DNA from: JAXLWB01 sp046328715 | GTDB lineage: Bacteria; Chloroflexota; Anaerolineae; Caldilineales; Caldilineaceae | Direction: 5' to 3' | Assembly: GCA_046328715.1 (NCBI GenBank) | Contig: JAXLWB010000031.1 | Span: forward strand, 50,221 to 114,220 | Length of the DNA: 64,000 nt | In this document: positions 41,084 through 49,508 of the stretch, in pieces | How positions within the stretch are numbered: the stretch's first letter is position 1 | Layout of the letters: every line of letters starts with the position of its first letter | Notes under the pieces: model-generated | What the model was told of the DNA's origin: nothing | Database searches by the model: none | Seen by the model: only the letters and a program-made list of their open reading frames with translations | Position numbers and translations under genes: made by a program

Positions 41084-42634
41084 ATGACAAAACATCAAGC
41101 GCCCTATGTCATGGGCATCGACGCTGGCACCGAGGCACTCAAGGCGGCCCTCTATGATTTGAAGGGCAACCAGGTGGCTGCAGGCGTGCGTCCTTACAAA
41201 ACTCACTTTCCTCGTCCTGGTTGGGCGGAGCAAGATCCCAAAGATTGGTGGAACAGCCTGGTCGGCGCCGTGCGTGACTGCATTGCCAATGCTGGCGTGC
41301 CGGTCGAGGAGATCATCGGCGTTAGTGCCGACGGCACGACCTGTACAATGATGCCGATGACGAGCAGCGGACAAGAACTGCGCCGCTGTCTGCTCTGGAT
41401 GGATGTACGCTCGACCGAGCAAGCCCAGCGCATCTTCAACACGGGCCATCTAGCCCTGCGCTATTCGATGGCTGGGCTAAGCGCCGAATGGATGCCACCC
41501 AAGATGCTCTGGTTCAAGGAGAACGAGCCGAATCTGTGGGAAGCAGCCGATACCATCATTGAATACACCGATTGGATGGCCTACAAGCTGACCGGACGCT
41601 TCACGCTCAACATCAACACAATCGCCCAACGCTGGTTCTACCATACTCCAAGCGGCGGCTGGAATCATGATTTCTACGAAACCATCGGCTTGGGTGGCAT
41701 TGTCGACAAGTTTCCCAAGGACATTTTGCGTATCGGCGAAGTGGTGGGCGGCATCAGTAAAGAAGCAGCCGCGGCAACTGGTCTGAAAGAAGGCACACCC
41801 GTGGCAACCGGTGGTGGCGACGCCTTTATCGGCCTCTTTGGCCAAGGGGTAACCCAACCCGGCGACATGGGCATCATCATGGGCTCCAGCAACGTGATGT
41901 CGGCACTTTCGACCACCGAATCGCACGCCAAGGGCATCTTCGGCAGCTATCCCGATGCGTTGCTGCCTGGCCTCAACCTGGTGGAGGGTGGACAGGTCTC
42001 CACTGGCTCGATCCTCTCCTGGTTCAAGCGCCATTTTATGGCCGAAGCCGAACAGGAAGCCAAGGCCAAGGGCGTCTCGGTTTATAAGATTCTGGACGAA
42101 GAAGCTGCTGCTGTTCCGCCTGGTTCCGAAGGATTGATCGTGCTCGATTATTTCCAGGGCAACCGCACGCCGCACACCGATTCTCTGGCGCGCGGCGCGA
42201 TCTGGGGGCTTTCGCTCAACCACGGACGAGGACACGTCTTCCGTGCGTTGATGGAAGGTATCGCTTATGGCACGCAGGACATTCTGCAAACCTTCGCCAA
42301 ACAAGGCTTCAACGTCGAGCGTATCTTTGCCAGTGGTGGAGCGACACGCAGTCCGCTCTTCATGCAGATCTACGCCGATGTGACCGGGCAGTCGATCTAC
42401 ATTCCCAAAGACCCCGAAGCGAGCGTACTCGGTTCGGCCATCGTCGCCGCTGTCGGTGCCGGAGCTTACCCCGACTTCGCCACTGCCTCACAGAACATGG
42501 TCACCATCAGCGGCAAAATCACCCCCGACCTGCAAAAACACGAACAATACCAATATTTCTTCAACAAATATCAAGAAAGTTACCCTGCATTAAAGACGAT
42601 GATGCAGGAGATGAGTAGAAAGGTGGCGGGATAA
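41084..42634 (+). CDS. FGGY-family carbohydrate kinase (third)
   Basis: A 516-residue sugar kinase, ribulokinase/xylulokinase-like. GIDAGTEALKAALYDLKG, GWAEQDPKDWWNSL, LLWMDVRS, the middle GNRTPHTDSLARG and the C-terminal FGGY-type SGGATRSPLFMQIYADVTG are all intact. The SD GAGAGG precedes the ATG. It is followed by a class II aldolase-type gene, an AraM-type dehydrogenase and TpiA in the same direction, an arrangement like parts of the Bacillus arabinose operon. The exact substrate is not clear. Confidence 0.93.
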   Translation: MTKHQAPYVMGIDAGTEALKAALYDLKGNQVAAGVRPYKTHFPRPGWAEQDPKDWWNSLVGAVRDCIANAGVPVEEIIGVSADGTTCTMMPMTSSGQELRRCLLWMDVRSTEQAQRIFNTGHLALRYSMAGLSAEWMPPKMLWFKENEPNLWEAADTIIEYTDWMAYKLTGRFTLNINTIAQRWFYHTPSGGWNHDFYETIGLGGIVDKFPKDILRIGEVVGGISKEAAAATGLKEGTPVATGGGDAFIGLFGQGVTQPGDMGIIMGSSNVMSALSTTESHAKGIFGSYPDALLPGLNLVEGGQVSTGSILSWFKRHFMAEAEQEAKAKGVSVYKILDEEAAAVPPGSEGLIVLDYFQGNRTPHTDSLARGAIWGLSLNHGRGHVFRALMEGIAYGTQDILQTFAKQGFNVERIFASGGATRSPLFMQIYADVTGQSIYIPKDPEASVLGSAIVAAVGAGAYPDFATASQNMVTISGKITPDLQKHEQYQYFFNKYQESYPALKTMMQEMSRKVAG

Positions 42635-42635
42635 A

Positions 42636-42698
42636 TTGTGAATTGTGAATTGCAAGTTGCGAGTTTATGATTCGCAATTCACAATTCGCAATTCGCAA
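42636..42698. repeat. Fold-back element, TTGTGAATTGCGAATT family
   Basis: Arm 42636-42662 pairs imperfectly with 42672-42698. It fills the gap between the kinase stop and the aldolase start. Confidence 0.85.
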
Positions 42699-42709
42699 CC
42701 CATAGTTTT

Positions 42710-43354
42710 ATGTCTCAAGACGGTGTAATCAAATTTCAACTGCAACACACGCCAACCGCTGCCTTGCCCTGGGGACAGTTGGCGGAACTCAACGCCTGGC
42801 GCAAAATTCTGGTGATGCTCGAATGTATCGGACAGACGCCCAAACGCTATAGCAACTATGGCTTTGGCAACATCAGCACGCGCATTGGGGATGACGACTG
42901 TGCGCCCAATCAGCGCTGTTTTGCCATCACCGGCACGCAGACCGGCGGCATTGCCGATCTCACAGCCGAACATTATGCCCTCGTCAAGGAATGTTTGCCT
43001 GCACAGAATAAAATTATTTCGGAAGGCCCCTTCAAACCCTCTTCCGAGTCGATGACGCATGGCGAGATCTACGCCATCGACAAGCACATTCGCTGGGTGA
43101 TGCATGAACATTGTGTGCCGATCTGGCGCAATGCCGAACAGTTGGGTATTCCGATGACCCGTGACGGCGTCTCCTACGGCAGCCCGGAAATGACCGACGA
43201 AGTGCGGCGGCTTTTCCGCGACACCGCTGTACCTATGATCAAAATTTTCGGCATGGCAGGCCACGAAGATGGTATCATTACCTTTGGAAGCACGGCGGAA
43301 GAGGCCGGGCAGGTATTGTTAGAGTGGTTAGCAAAGGCGTTGTCAATCTCCTAA
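42710..43354 (+). CDS. Class II aldolase/adducin-family protein
   Basis: A 214-residue protein. YGFGNISTRIG, SSESMTHGEIYA (catalytic Glu), MHEHCVPIWR (zinc histidines) and MAGHEDGI (third histidine) fit the AraD/FucA fold. Members of this subgroup act as aldolases or epimerases on sugar phosphates. The last three codons and the stop lie in a fold-back element. No clear SD is seen; the ATG follows another element. It lies between kinase and AraM-type gene. Confidence 0.85.
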   Translation: MSQDGVIKFQLQHTPTAALPWGQLAELNAWRKILVMLECIGQTPKRYSNYGFGNISTRIGDDDCAPNQRCFAITGTQTGGIADLTAEHYALVKECLPAQNKIISEGPFKPSSESMTHGEIYAIDKHIRWVMHEHCVPIWRNAEQLGIPMTRDGVSYGSPEMTDEVRRLFRDTAVPMIKIFGMAGHEDGIITFGSTAEEAGQVLLEWLAKALSIS

Positions 43355-43395
43355 TCTCCCAATCTTCCGATCTATGCACAGAGATCGGGAGATTG
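43346..43395. repeat. Fold-back element, GAGATCGGGAGATT family
   Basis: CAATCTTCCGATCT (43360-43373) pairs with 43382-43395, one mismatch. It also carries the stop codon of the aldolase-type gene. Confidence 0.75.
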
Positions 43396-43430
43396 AAAGA
43401 GTGGGTTTGTTTCAAGATAACTACAAGCCA

Positions 43431-43561
43431 CCCCACCCTAGCCCTCCCCTGCAGTGGGGAGGGGACTGTAAAGGGACAGATTCAGTTTTTTTCTACTGTC
43501 CACCAAACCAAATCTATCCTGTGACAGTTCCCTCCCTTAGCAGGGGAGGGTTAGGGTGGGG
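43431..43561. repeat. Fold-back element, GGGGAGGGTTAGGGTGGGG family
   Basis: Arm 43431-43452 pairs with 43540-43561 at 21 of 22 positions, with inner copies of GAGGGGACTGT-type words. It is the longest element of the window, about 130 bases. Confidence 0.85.
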
Positions 43562-43588
43562 TTGATAGTTACGTTTCAAGGAAAAACT

Positions 43589-44842
43589 ATGTCCAAAATC
43601 CGACCGCAGTTGGTGACCATTGATCAAGATGCGATCAACCATCTGCTCACGTTTTGTAAAGAGAACCAATTACACGATCTTTTGGTCGTTTCCGATCGCA
43701 ATACCCGGCGCGTGTTGGGGCAACGGGTGGAAGAAGCGCTGAAGGGGGCTGACTTCGACGTCAAAAGTGCCTTCTTTGACGAGGATGAACCCGTTGCCGA
43801 CGGCGAACATGTGATGCATGTGCTGCTCGCCTGTGACCGCAAACCGCGCACCTTTATTGCCATCGGCGGCGGAACGATTACGGACATTACCCGTGTGGTC
43901 AGCCATCGCACCCGTTGCGAGTTTATCTCGATGCCCACGGCCCCTTCGGTCGATGCCTATGCCTCGATCGGTGCGCCGTTGATCATCAATGGCGTCAAGA
44001 TCAGCATCTGGGCCCACGCTCCGATTGCCATCATCGCCGACATCGACGTGCTTTGCAACTCACCGCGCGCCATGATTGCGGCTGGCTTTGGCGACATGAT
44101 CGCCAAGTTCACCTCTGTGGCCGATTTCCGGCTGGGCGCGCTGGTGTGGAATGAGCCCTTCGACCCGGAGATTGCCGACCGCATGGCGCAGACGGCGATC
44201 ATCAGCGCACAAAATGCCGAAAAGATCGGCAGTGGCAGCGCCGAAGGCGTGAAGGCGCTATTGGAGCAACTGATCGAATCAGGCTATATCATGCTCGACT
44301 TTGGCAATTCACGCCCCGCCTCGGGAACTGAGCATCATTACTCGCATCTCTGGGAGATGAAGCTCTTGCAGGAAGGGCGACACGGTATTTTACACGGTGC
44401 TAAGACCGGTTTTGCGACCACCTTGGGCGCACAAATGTATGAAACTGTGCGCAATATGAGCCGCAGCGAAGCCTCCGACCGCCTGGAAGCCTCCAACTTA
44501 CCCAATCGAGATGCCGAGATTGCCAAAATCCGCACGGTCTATGGGCAGTTGGCGGATGAGGTGATTGCTACACACAAAGGCTTCATCAATATGACCGAGG
44601 CCCAGTACGACCAACTCAAACAGAACATCCTTGACCATTGGGATGAGGTACAGGCCGTTGCAGCGACCGTTCCTTCGCCTGCCGAATTGGTACAAATGCT
44701 CAAAGCCGTCGGCGGGCCGACATCAATTACAGAACTCGGTTTGACCGAAGAAGACTATCAATTAGCCGACGACAACGCCCATTATTTGCGTGAGCGCTTC
44801 ACCGTGCGTAAGCTTATGCGCGTATTAGGCGAAAAGTCATAA
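43589..44842 (+). CDS. sn-glycerol-1-phosphate dehydrogenase, AraM/EgsA type
   Basis: A 417-residue metal- and NAD(P)-dependent dehydrogenase that interconverts dihydroxyacetone phosphate and glycerol 1-phosphate. The cofactor segment FIAIGGGTITDITR near residue 88, the metal Asp in PTAPSVDAYAS near 118, and the histidines in EHHYSHLWE and LHGAKTG are present. ATG 43589 follows AAGGA and avoids the upstream repeat. In Bacillus the homologue AraM lies in the arabinose operon and makes an archaeal-type lipid precursor; here it is next to TpiA, whose product it would use. Confidence 0.92.
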   Translation: MSKIRPQLVTIDQDAINHLLTFCKENQLHDLLVVSDRNTRRVLGQRVEEALKGADFDVKSAFFDEDEPVADGEHVMHVLLACDRKPRTFIAIGGGTITDITRVVSHRTRCEFISMPTAPSVDAYASIGAPLIINGVKISIWAHAPIAIIADIDVLCNSPRAMIAAGFGDMIAKFTSVADFRLGALVWNEPFDPEIADRMAQTAIISAQNAEKIGSGSAEGVKALLEQLIESGYIMLDFGNSRPASGTEHHYSHLWEMKLLQEGRHGILHGAKTGFATTLGAQMYETVRNMSRSEASDRLEASNLPNRDAEIAKIRTVYGQLADEVIATHKGFINMTEAQYDQLKQNILDHWDEVQAVAATVPSPAELVQMLKAVGGPTSITELGLTEEDYQLADDNAHYLRERFTVRKLMRVLGEKS

Positions 44843-44845
44843 ATT

Positions 44846-44899
44846 GAGATTGGGAGATTGGGAGATTGCGTGAGTTCAATCTCCCAATCTCTTAATCTC
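44846..44899. repeat. Fold-back element, GAGATTGGGAGATT family
   Basis: Arm 44846-44868 pairs with 44877-44899 at 21 of 23 positions, directly between the AraM-type gene and tpiA. Confidence 0.88.
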
Positions 44900-44919
44900 C
44901 CAATCTCTTAGAGGTATGT

Positions 44920-45684
44920 ATGCGTAAACCAATGATGGCCGGCAACTGGAAGATGAACAAGACCATCGACGAAGCGGCGGCGCTGGCAAAGTCGATCCAT
45001 GAGGCAGTTGCGGGCGTTGAGAATGTAGATCGGGTGATCTGCCCGACTGCGATTTGTCTTCCGGCAGTGGCAACCGCCGTGCAAGGCAGCCCGGTGAAGG
45101 TCGGTGCGCAGAATATGCACTTTGCCGAAAGCGGTGCCTACACCGGTGAGATCAGCGCCGGAATGCTCAAGGGCGTGGTGGACTATGTGATCCTCGGCCA
45201 CAGCGAGCGCCGTCAATATTTTGCCGAGACGGATGAGACGGTCAACAAGAAGATCCACGCTGCGCTCAAGGCGGGATTGACGCCAATTCTCTGCGTCGGT
45301 GAAAGTTTGGAACAGCGTCAGGCAGGCGTCACTGATAGCTTTGTCGGCGGACAGGTGAAGGCCGCGCTCGCCAACCTCACTGCCGAGCAAGTGCAGCAGC
45401 TTGTAATCGCCTACGAGCCAATCTGGGCAATCGGGACAGGTCTAGCAGCCACTTCCGCCCAAGCCCAGGAGACCTGCGCCGCCGTGCGCAAGACCGTCGC
45501 CGAACTCTACGGCGCAGAGGTCGCCGCCGATGTGCGTGTCCTCTACGGCGGCAGTGCCAACGAGAAGAACATCGCCGAACTGATGCAACAGCCCGACATC
45601 GATGGGGCCTTGATCGGCGGAGCCTCGCTCAAAGTGGAAAGCTACGGGGCGATGGTGAAGATTACGGGTGAGTTGTACAAATAG
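44920..45684 (+). CDS. tpiA: Triosephosphate isomerase
   Basis: A 254-residue TIM-barrel enzyme that interconverts dihydroxyacetone phosphate and glyceraldehyde 3-phosphate. Canonical residues are present: Asn-x-Lys in AGNWKMNK, His in ILGHSERR, Glu in AYEPIWAIGTG and the C-terminal phosphate loop YGGSANEKN. It is part of the sugar operon with the AraM-type gene. An alternative as an erythrulose-phosphate isomerase (EryH-like) is not needed, given the canonical set. Confidence 0.96.
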   Translation: MRKPMMAGNWKMNKTIDEAAALAKSIHEAVAGVENVDRVICPTAICLPAVATAVQGSPVKVGAQNMHFAESGAYTGEISAGMLKGVVDYVILGHSERRQYFAETDETVNKKIHAALKAGLTPILCVGESLEQRQAGVTDSFVGGQVKAALANLTAEQVQQLVIAYEPIWAIGTGLAATSAQAQETCAAVRKTVAELYGAEVAADVRVLYGGSANEKNIAELMQQPDIDGALIGGASLKVESYGAMVKITGELYK

Positions 45685-45706
45685 GCAATGACAAGGTGAC
45701 AAGATG

Positions 45707-45744
45707 ACCGGATGACAAGATGAAGGGATGAATTGTCATCCGGT
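45707..45744. repeat. Fold-back element, GATGACAAGATG family
   Basis: ACCGGATGACAA (45707-45718) pairs perfectly with TTGTCATCCGGT (45733-45744). It ends the tpiA unit. Confidence 0.85.
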
Positions 45745-45756
45745 GATACGGCGAAT

Positions 45757-46017
45757 TCAAAAAGTGGCGGCGTTGAGTGCCTTGGCGGTCCCAATCGGCG
45801 GGTTGGCCGTGTCCTTGACGGTGTCGTTGAAGCCATCATGGCGCGCTTGACCAGAGGAGTTGCCCGCCAAGCCTTCAAGAATTGCCACTCTGCTGCCTAC
45901 AGCGACATTACCCAGCACATACTGACCAGCCAACTGCCCTGCCTGATAGTTGTTCGAAGCGATGCGAGTGGCAACGTCTTCATTCGTTGTTTCACGAAGG
46001 GTTGAACTGTTACACAT
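45757..46017 (-). pseudogene. Fragment of RbsB-like sugar-binding protein
   Basis: On the minus strand 86 residues match the middle of periplasmic ribose-type binding proteins: VATRIASNNYQAGQLAG and VAILEGLAGNSSGQARHDGF. There is no signal peptide, no N-terminal lobe and no C-terminal half. It is the relic of an ABC sugar-importer gene and should not be functional. It lies between tpiA and the PfkB kinase. Confidence 0.85.
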
Positions 46018-46029
46018 ATTTCATAGTAG

Positions 46030-46075
46030 GACAGTGAATCAGTAGCACTGACACACTGTCCACTAATTCACTGTC
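46030..46075. repeat. Fold-back element, CAGTAGGACAGTGA family
   Basis: GACAGTGAATCAGT (46030-46043) pairs with ACTAATTCACTGTC (46062-46075), with one mismatch. The PfkB stop codon lies inside the right arm. Confidence 0.8.
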
Positions 46076-47010
46076 TCACCGGTATAACGTTCCAACCGCA
46101 CCTCATTTCGCAGTCGCGCCACATCCTCCGGTCGGCAGTCGGCGGTGCCGGGCATGAGGCAGACGGCGGCGGCAGCAGCGATACCGAGCCGTAAACCTTC
46201 CTCAATCGGCTCTTGGCGCTCAATTGAGGCGGCAAGACCGGCCAGCACCGCATCCCCTGCTCCGGCGGGACTGACAACATCGATGGCCAGTGGTGGAATC
46301 CAGTAGGTAACGTGCGCCAACACAGCTAATGCGCCCTCGCCCCCCAACGTGATGATCGATTGCGCCCCAAAACGCTGGTAGATCGACTGACCAATCGTTT
46401 GCGCTTCTTGTAGTGTTGTCACTTCATGTCCTGCAAACTGGGCCAATTCATCTTTGTTGGGCTTGATGTAGGTTGGACCGGCACTAAGACCGGCGCTTAA
46501 AAAGGGTTCTACCGTATCGAAGATCACTGGCACTGCGTGCGAACGAGCCAATCGAATCAAGTCTGCATAAAATTCTGGTTTCATCGCCTTGGGCAAGGTC
46601 CCGCCAGCGATCAACACGGATGCATGTTTGAGTTGCTCGTCACACTTCTGCAACAACTGCTCAACATGTTCGGGCAGCACCTGCAAAGTGGAAACGGTCA
46701 GCGTTGATGCCGTGTGATCAGACTCATCGACCAAGATCGTGTGCAGACGAGTTTCGCCGTTGACTTGCACAAAATCGCTTGTCGCCCCGCGCTGGCGTAA
46801 CATCCGCTCCATAATTTCGCCGATCGCCCCAGCGGCAAAGCCAGTTGCCAGTGTAGGATAGCCCAACGTCGCCAGGATAAACGAAGCATCGGCCGCCTTG
46901 CCCGCCATACTCAAGATTGAGTGGGTGGCGCGCATCGTCGTATTCTTGCGGAACGCATTGACGAAGACCGTTTGATCGATGGCGGAGTTAGGCGTGACGG
47001 TGAGAATCAT
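46063..47010 (-). CDS. PfkB-family hexose kinase, 1-phosphofructokinase-like
   Basis: A 315-residue kinase. The N-terminal ILTVTPNSAIDQTVFV, the first glycine motif AGKAADASFILATLG (usually GGKGxN; here one Gly is Ala), the KPNKDELAQFAGHE segment and the catalytic SPAGAGDAVLAGL are in order. The substrate may be fructose 1-phosphate, tagatose 6-phosphate or a related ketose phosphate. The last codons and stop are in a repeat element. The atypical AGKAAD could affect sugar binding. Confidence 0.88.
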   Translation of the reverse strand: MILTVTPNSAIDQTVFVNAFRKNTTMRATHSILSMAGKAADASFILATLGYPTLATGFAAGAIGEIMERMLRQRGATSDFVQVNGETRLHTILVDESDHTASTLTVSTLQVLPEHVEQLLQKCDEQLKHASVLIAGGTLPKAMKPEFYADLIRLARSHAVPVIFDTVEPFLSAGLSAGPTYIKPNKDELAQFAGHEVTTLQEAQTIGQSIYQRFGAQSIITLGGEGALAVLAHVTYWIPPLAIDVVSPAGAGDAVLAGLAASIERQEPIEEGLRLGIAAAAAVCLMPGTADCRPEDVARLRNEVRLERYTGETVN

Positions 47011-47013
47011 AGG

Positions 47014-47046
47014 AATTTTGGATTTTGGATTGCGGATTTCGGATTG
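47014..47046. repeat. Tandem GGATTTTGGATTGCGG words
   Basis: Four near-copies of a TTTTGGATT/ATTTCGGATT word lie between the PfkB start and the aldolase stop. The inverted half is lacking or strongly diverged, so this may be a decayed element. Confidence 0.5.
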
Positions 47047-47077
47047 CTTCTACATAACTCGCCACTTGCCACCCGCA

Positions 47078-47776
47078 CTATCCGATTTCCTGCTTGATTG
47101 CCGCCACCCGTTCATCAATGAATCCCGGGCCGAACGAGGCCATGCCTTGGAGCAGGATGTAGGCGTTGGTGTCGAGCCGTTCGAGCGAATCAAAGGCGAC
47201 ATCCATGTCTTTGCCCATCAAAAAGAGGCCGTGCCAGGAAGCAATCACGGCAGCAGCGGCATTTTTGATCAAGGACTCCCGCCCACGCAGGCCAGCAACA
47301 ATGTTTTCTGCCAGGCCCGCGCCATGTGCTGGCGCATAGGTCAAGACTGGCGTGATGCCAAACTTGCGCGTCGATTCCAGAACTGGCGGCATTGGGCGTC
47401 CGGCAACGGCAAAGACCAGAATGTGTCGCGAGTGGGCGTGCATCACCACACTGCCATACTCACGAAATGTGGCGTGCATGGCATAGTGCGCATTCGACTC
47501 ACGTGAGTTCTGGCCGTTGCCCAGTAAAATATTGCGGTCTGCATCGGTGACCAGCACATCGTCGGCGGTCAGTTGCCAGCGTTTGGCGGTACCTGCATAA
47601 CGTGGCGTAATGATAATCAATTCACCCACACGGCAACTCAGGTTGCCGCCAGCAGTATCCGTCAAATGGCGTTCAAAGAGCATCCGCCCCATATCGGCCA
47701 GTTTTGCCCGAGTAAAGGCAATCTGCTCAGCGTGATCGCTCAATTGCGAACGATTTTCATCAGAGAGTTGAGTCAT
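47078..47776 (-). CDS. Class II aldolase (third)
   Basis: A 232-residue zinc aldolase of the FucA/AraD type. DTAGGNLSCRVG, SNAHYAMHATFRE and the zinc site HAHSRH (about 112-117) are followed by SWHGLFLMG, which carries the third histidine. It probably cleaves a ketose 1-phosphate to DHAP and an aldehyde. It is directly upstream of the PfkB kinase gene on the minus strand and may form one unit with it. Confidence 0.9.
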   Translation of the reverse strand: MTQLSDENRSQLSDHAEQIAFTRAKLADMGRMLFERHLTDTAGGNLSCRVGELIIITPRYAGTAKRWQLTADDVLVTDADRNILLGNGQNSRESNAHYAMHATFREYGSVVMHAHSRHILVFAVAGRPMPPVLESTRKFGITPVLTYAPAHGAGLAENIVAGLRGRESLIKNAAAAVIASWHGLFLMGKDMDVAFDSLERLDTNAYILLQGMASFGPGFIDERVAAIKQEIG

Positions 47777-47794
47777 TTTTTCCTTTCTTGGTAA

Positions 47795-48505
47795 CTACAA
47801 CCCCTCCCTATCCCTCCCCTGATAAAGGAGGGAACTGTCACGGGTTACGTTACGATTTGTCCCTTTGCTAGAGGGAGGGTAGGAGGGAGTAATTTTGCTC
47901 ATCACCAACGCAGCAGCACCTAATAATCCCGCTTGTTCACCCAGGACGGTTCTTTCCACTTGCAGGTGATCACGTACCACAATGCGCGAGTGCGTTTGGG
48001 CAAGGGTGCGTGCAATTTCAATGCTTTCGGGCCAGCCAGTCACGATGCCGCCGAGCAGAATCAGGTGCGGGTTAAGTAGGATGCCGCTGCCGACAAAGAC
48101 CACGGCCATGTTGTCAATGCCTTGCCCACGCCCGTAGCAATGCTCCCCCAGAGCGCTCAAATTGACATCATTTTCGGTAAAGGTCGGCACGCCAAGCGGT
48201 GCGGTCAGTTCCATTGCTAAAGGATAACCATCGAGGAGGGGCAGGAGTGGACAACTGGCAATCACCCCACTGTTGCGATCCATCACGCCAGGTAAGTCGA
48301 TGCCAATCCCAATGATCGAACCTAGCACAATCGTTTGCTCATCACAAAAACGATATATCGTCGCCGCCAGTGAAGTCACGGGATTCTTATTGCGCGTGAG
48401 CAGATCGAGCGTTGGCATTTTCTGCTGCCGCGTGATCTGACCGTGCTCACCGATCATGGCAAGCGCCGTAACAACAAAGCGTAGAGATTGTAGGAAAATT
48501 CGCAC
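47795..48505 (-). pseudogene. ROK-family sugar kinase/regulator, truncated and internally deleted
   Basis: A 236-residue open frame starts within the ROK fold at SLRFVVTALAMIGEHG, so the phosphate loop DxGGT and any DNA-binding head are missing. Residues such as IGIDLPGVMDRNSG and TENDVNLSALGEHCYGRG are typical of ROK. Then VFVGSG jumps directly to ILLNPHLILLGG, which means more than 100 residues, including the zinc motif GHxxx and CxCGxxGC, are gone. The C-terminal about 27 residues (SYPPSSKGTNRNV...) are read from a repeat element. Not expected to be active. Confidence 0.88.
47804..47888. repeat. Fold-back element, GGGAGGGTAGGAGG family
   Basis: CTCCCTATCCCTCCC near 47804-47818 faces GGGAGGGTAGGAGGGA near 47873-47888, with inner GGAGGGAACTGTCA as in the element at 43431-43561. 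It lies inside the 3' end of the ROK relic. Confidence 0.75.
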
Positions 48506-48507
48506 TT

Positions 48508-48921
48508 TTAGGCAGCAACGGCTGCATATTGAAGCACCTGACTTGTTAGTGTGCCAGAATTGACCGTTGCAGTAAGTTGTGCAGTAGGCATATGATCTTC
48601 AAGGATAAAATGTTTATACGCCCAACTAAACGCTTCGTGCAGAGGAACAGCCTTTAGTCCAGCCTGTGGCACATCAAACCATTCGCCTGCCATGTGCAAC
48701 TTAAGCGCCCAGATAATCAGTGGATAGGTTTTGTCGAAACTCGAACTCATAAAGGCAAAGGGTGTGCTAGATGGTAACTCGCTATCTACCATCAAATCGG
48801 CAACCCAAACGGAATGATAGCCTGATGTTTCAACAGGGGTAGAAGAGATTGGCTGCTTTGGATCGATTATTACTGCCTCTAGATATCCTGGCTCCTGAAA
48901 AATGAACTGTAATTTCTTCAT
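48508..48921 (-). CDS. Unknown protein, second gene of an AT-rich pair
   Basis: A 137-residue protein without a recognised family. It has no signal peptide or membrane helix; several aromatic residues (YHSVWVADLM, IIWALKLHMAGEWFDV) suggest a compact soluble domain. It starts 15 bp after the stop of the upstream 162-residue gene and follows the same composition. It ends 2 bp from the truncation point of the ROK relic, so the pair may have been inserted there. An immunity or antitoxin role is possible but unsupported. Confidence 0.55.
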   Translation of the reverse strand: MKKLQFIFQEPGYLEAVIIDPKQPISSTPVETSGYHSVWVADLMVDSELPSSTPFAFMSSSFDKTYPLIIWALKLHMAGEWFDVPQAGLKAVPLHEAFSWAYKHFILEDHMPTAQLTATVNSGTLTSQVLQYAAVAA

Positions 48922-48936
48922 GCGGATTTTGCCCTC

Positions 48937-49425
48937 TTATAAACCAAACTGGCTGCGCTTCACCCCCGGTGCGGTGTAACAGATTTCGATTTCTGACGGA
49001 GAAACAATCGGCAAACCTTTCACTTTCCCACTTTCCTGTAGAAAAAAGTTATAAAAAAACCTGATATCTTGGCGAACCTTGATGATTACTGATAAAACTT
49101 TGTAAGTCTGTAAAGCTGAAATATGCGTACGTTTATAGTAAATCAACGTTTCTCCAGGTGCATCGACTGGATCCCAAATCACTAGATCTGGTTTTCTCAA
49201 AATCGAGGACAACCTATGCAATTCATCAATCAAAAACTGCTGGCGCTTTAATGTTAGCGAATCCTGAGCATATGCTAATCCATCAAATGTTACATATATC
49301 TTCTCACCCAGAACATCTTCGACAGTGTATTCAACGCGTTGAGTCTTTGAACGTCCTTTATTGTCAACAATTGTAACATAGTCAAGCATTTCTTGTGCGT
49401 CCAAAATTTTAATTGAATTGCACAA
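48937..49425 (-). CDS. Unknown protein, first gene of an AT-rich pair
   Basis: A 162-residue protein. The C-terminal half (PDLVIWDPVDAPGETLIYYKRT, YKVLSVIIKV, IRFFYNFFLQ) resembles small single-domain RNase-fold proteins of the barnase/EndoU/RelE-like kind found in phages, with a strand-rich layout, but no catalytic signature can be named. The gene is clearly AT-richer than its neighbours. With the following gene it forms a two-gene unit between the ROK relic and an oxidoreductase. Confidence 0.55.
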   Translation of the reverse strand: MCNSIKILDAQEMLDYVTIVDNKGRSKTQRVEYTVEDVLGEKIYVTFDGLAYAQDSLTLKRQQFLIDELHRLSSILRKPDLVIWDPVDAPGETLIYYKRTHISALQTYKVLSVIIKVRQDIRFFYNFFLQESGKVKGLPIVSPSEIEICYTAPGVKRSQFGL

Positions 49426-49435
49426 TTGATTTAGA

Positions 49436-49498
49436 ACTTATGCATCTCACTGAGCAGTTCATCAAATCCAACAGGTTTAGACCAGCAAATGCATAAGT
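49436..49498. repeat. Short segment bounded by 10-bp inverted repeat
   Basis: ACTTATGCAT (49436-49445) and ATGCATAAGT (49489-49498) are perfect inverse copies, 43 bp apart, directly upstream of the AT-rich pair. It may be an operator, a leader hairpin or one end of a mobile segment. Confidence 0.55.
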
Positions 49499-49508
49499 CC
49501 TTGAATAA

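Noticed and set aside
41477..42304. Long open frame opposite the third FGGY kinase
   Set aside because: It mirrors the kinase reading frame and arises from codon bias; its translation is low-complexity in His, Gly and Asp and matches no family.
44920..45684. EryH-like erythrulose-phosphate isomerase instead of TpiA
   Set aside because: All canonical triosephosphate isomerase residues and the phosphate loop are present, so the simpler call stands.
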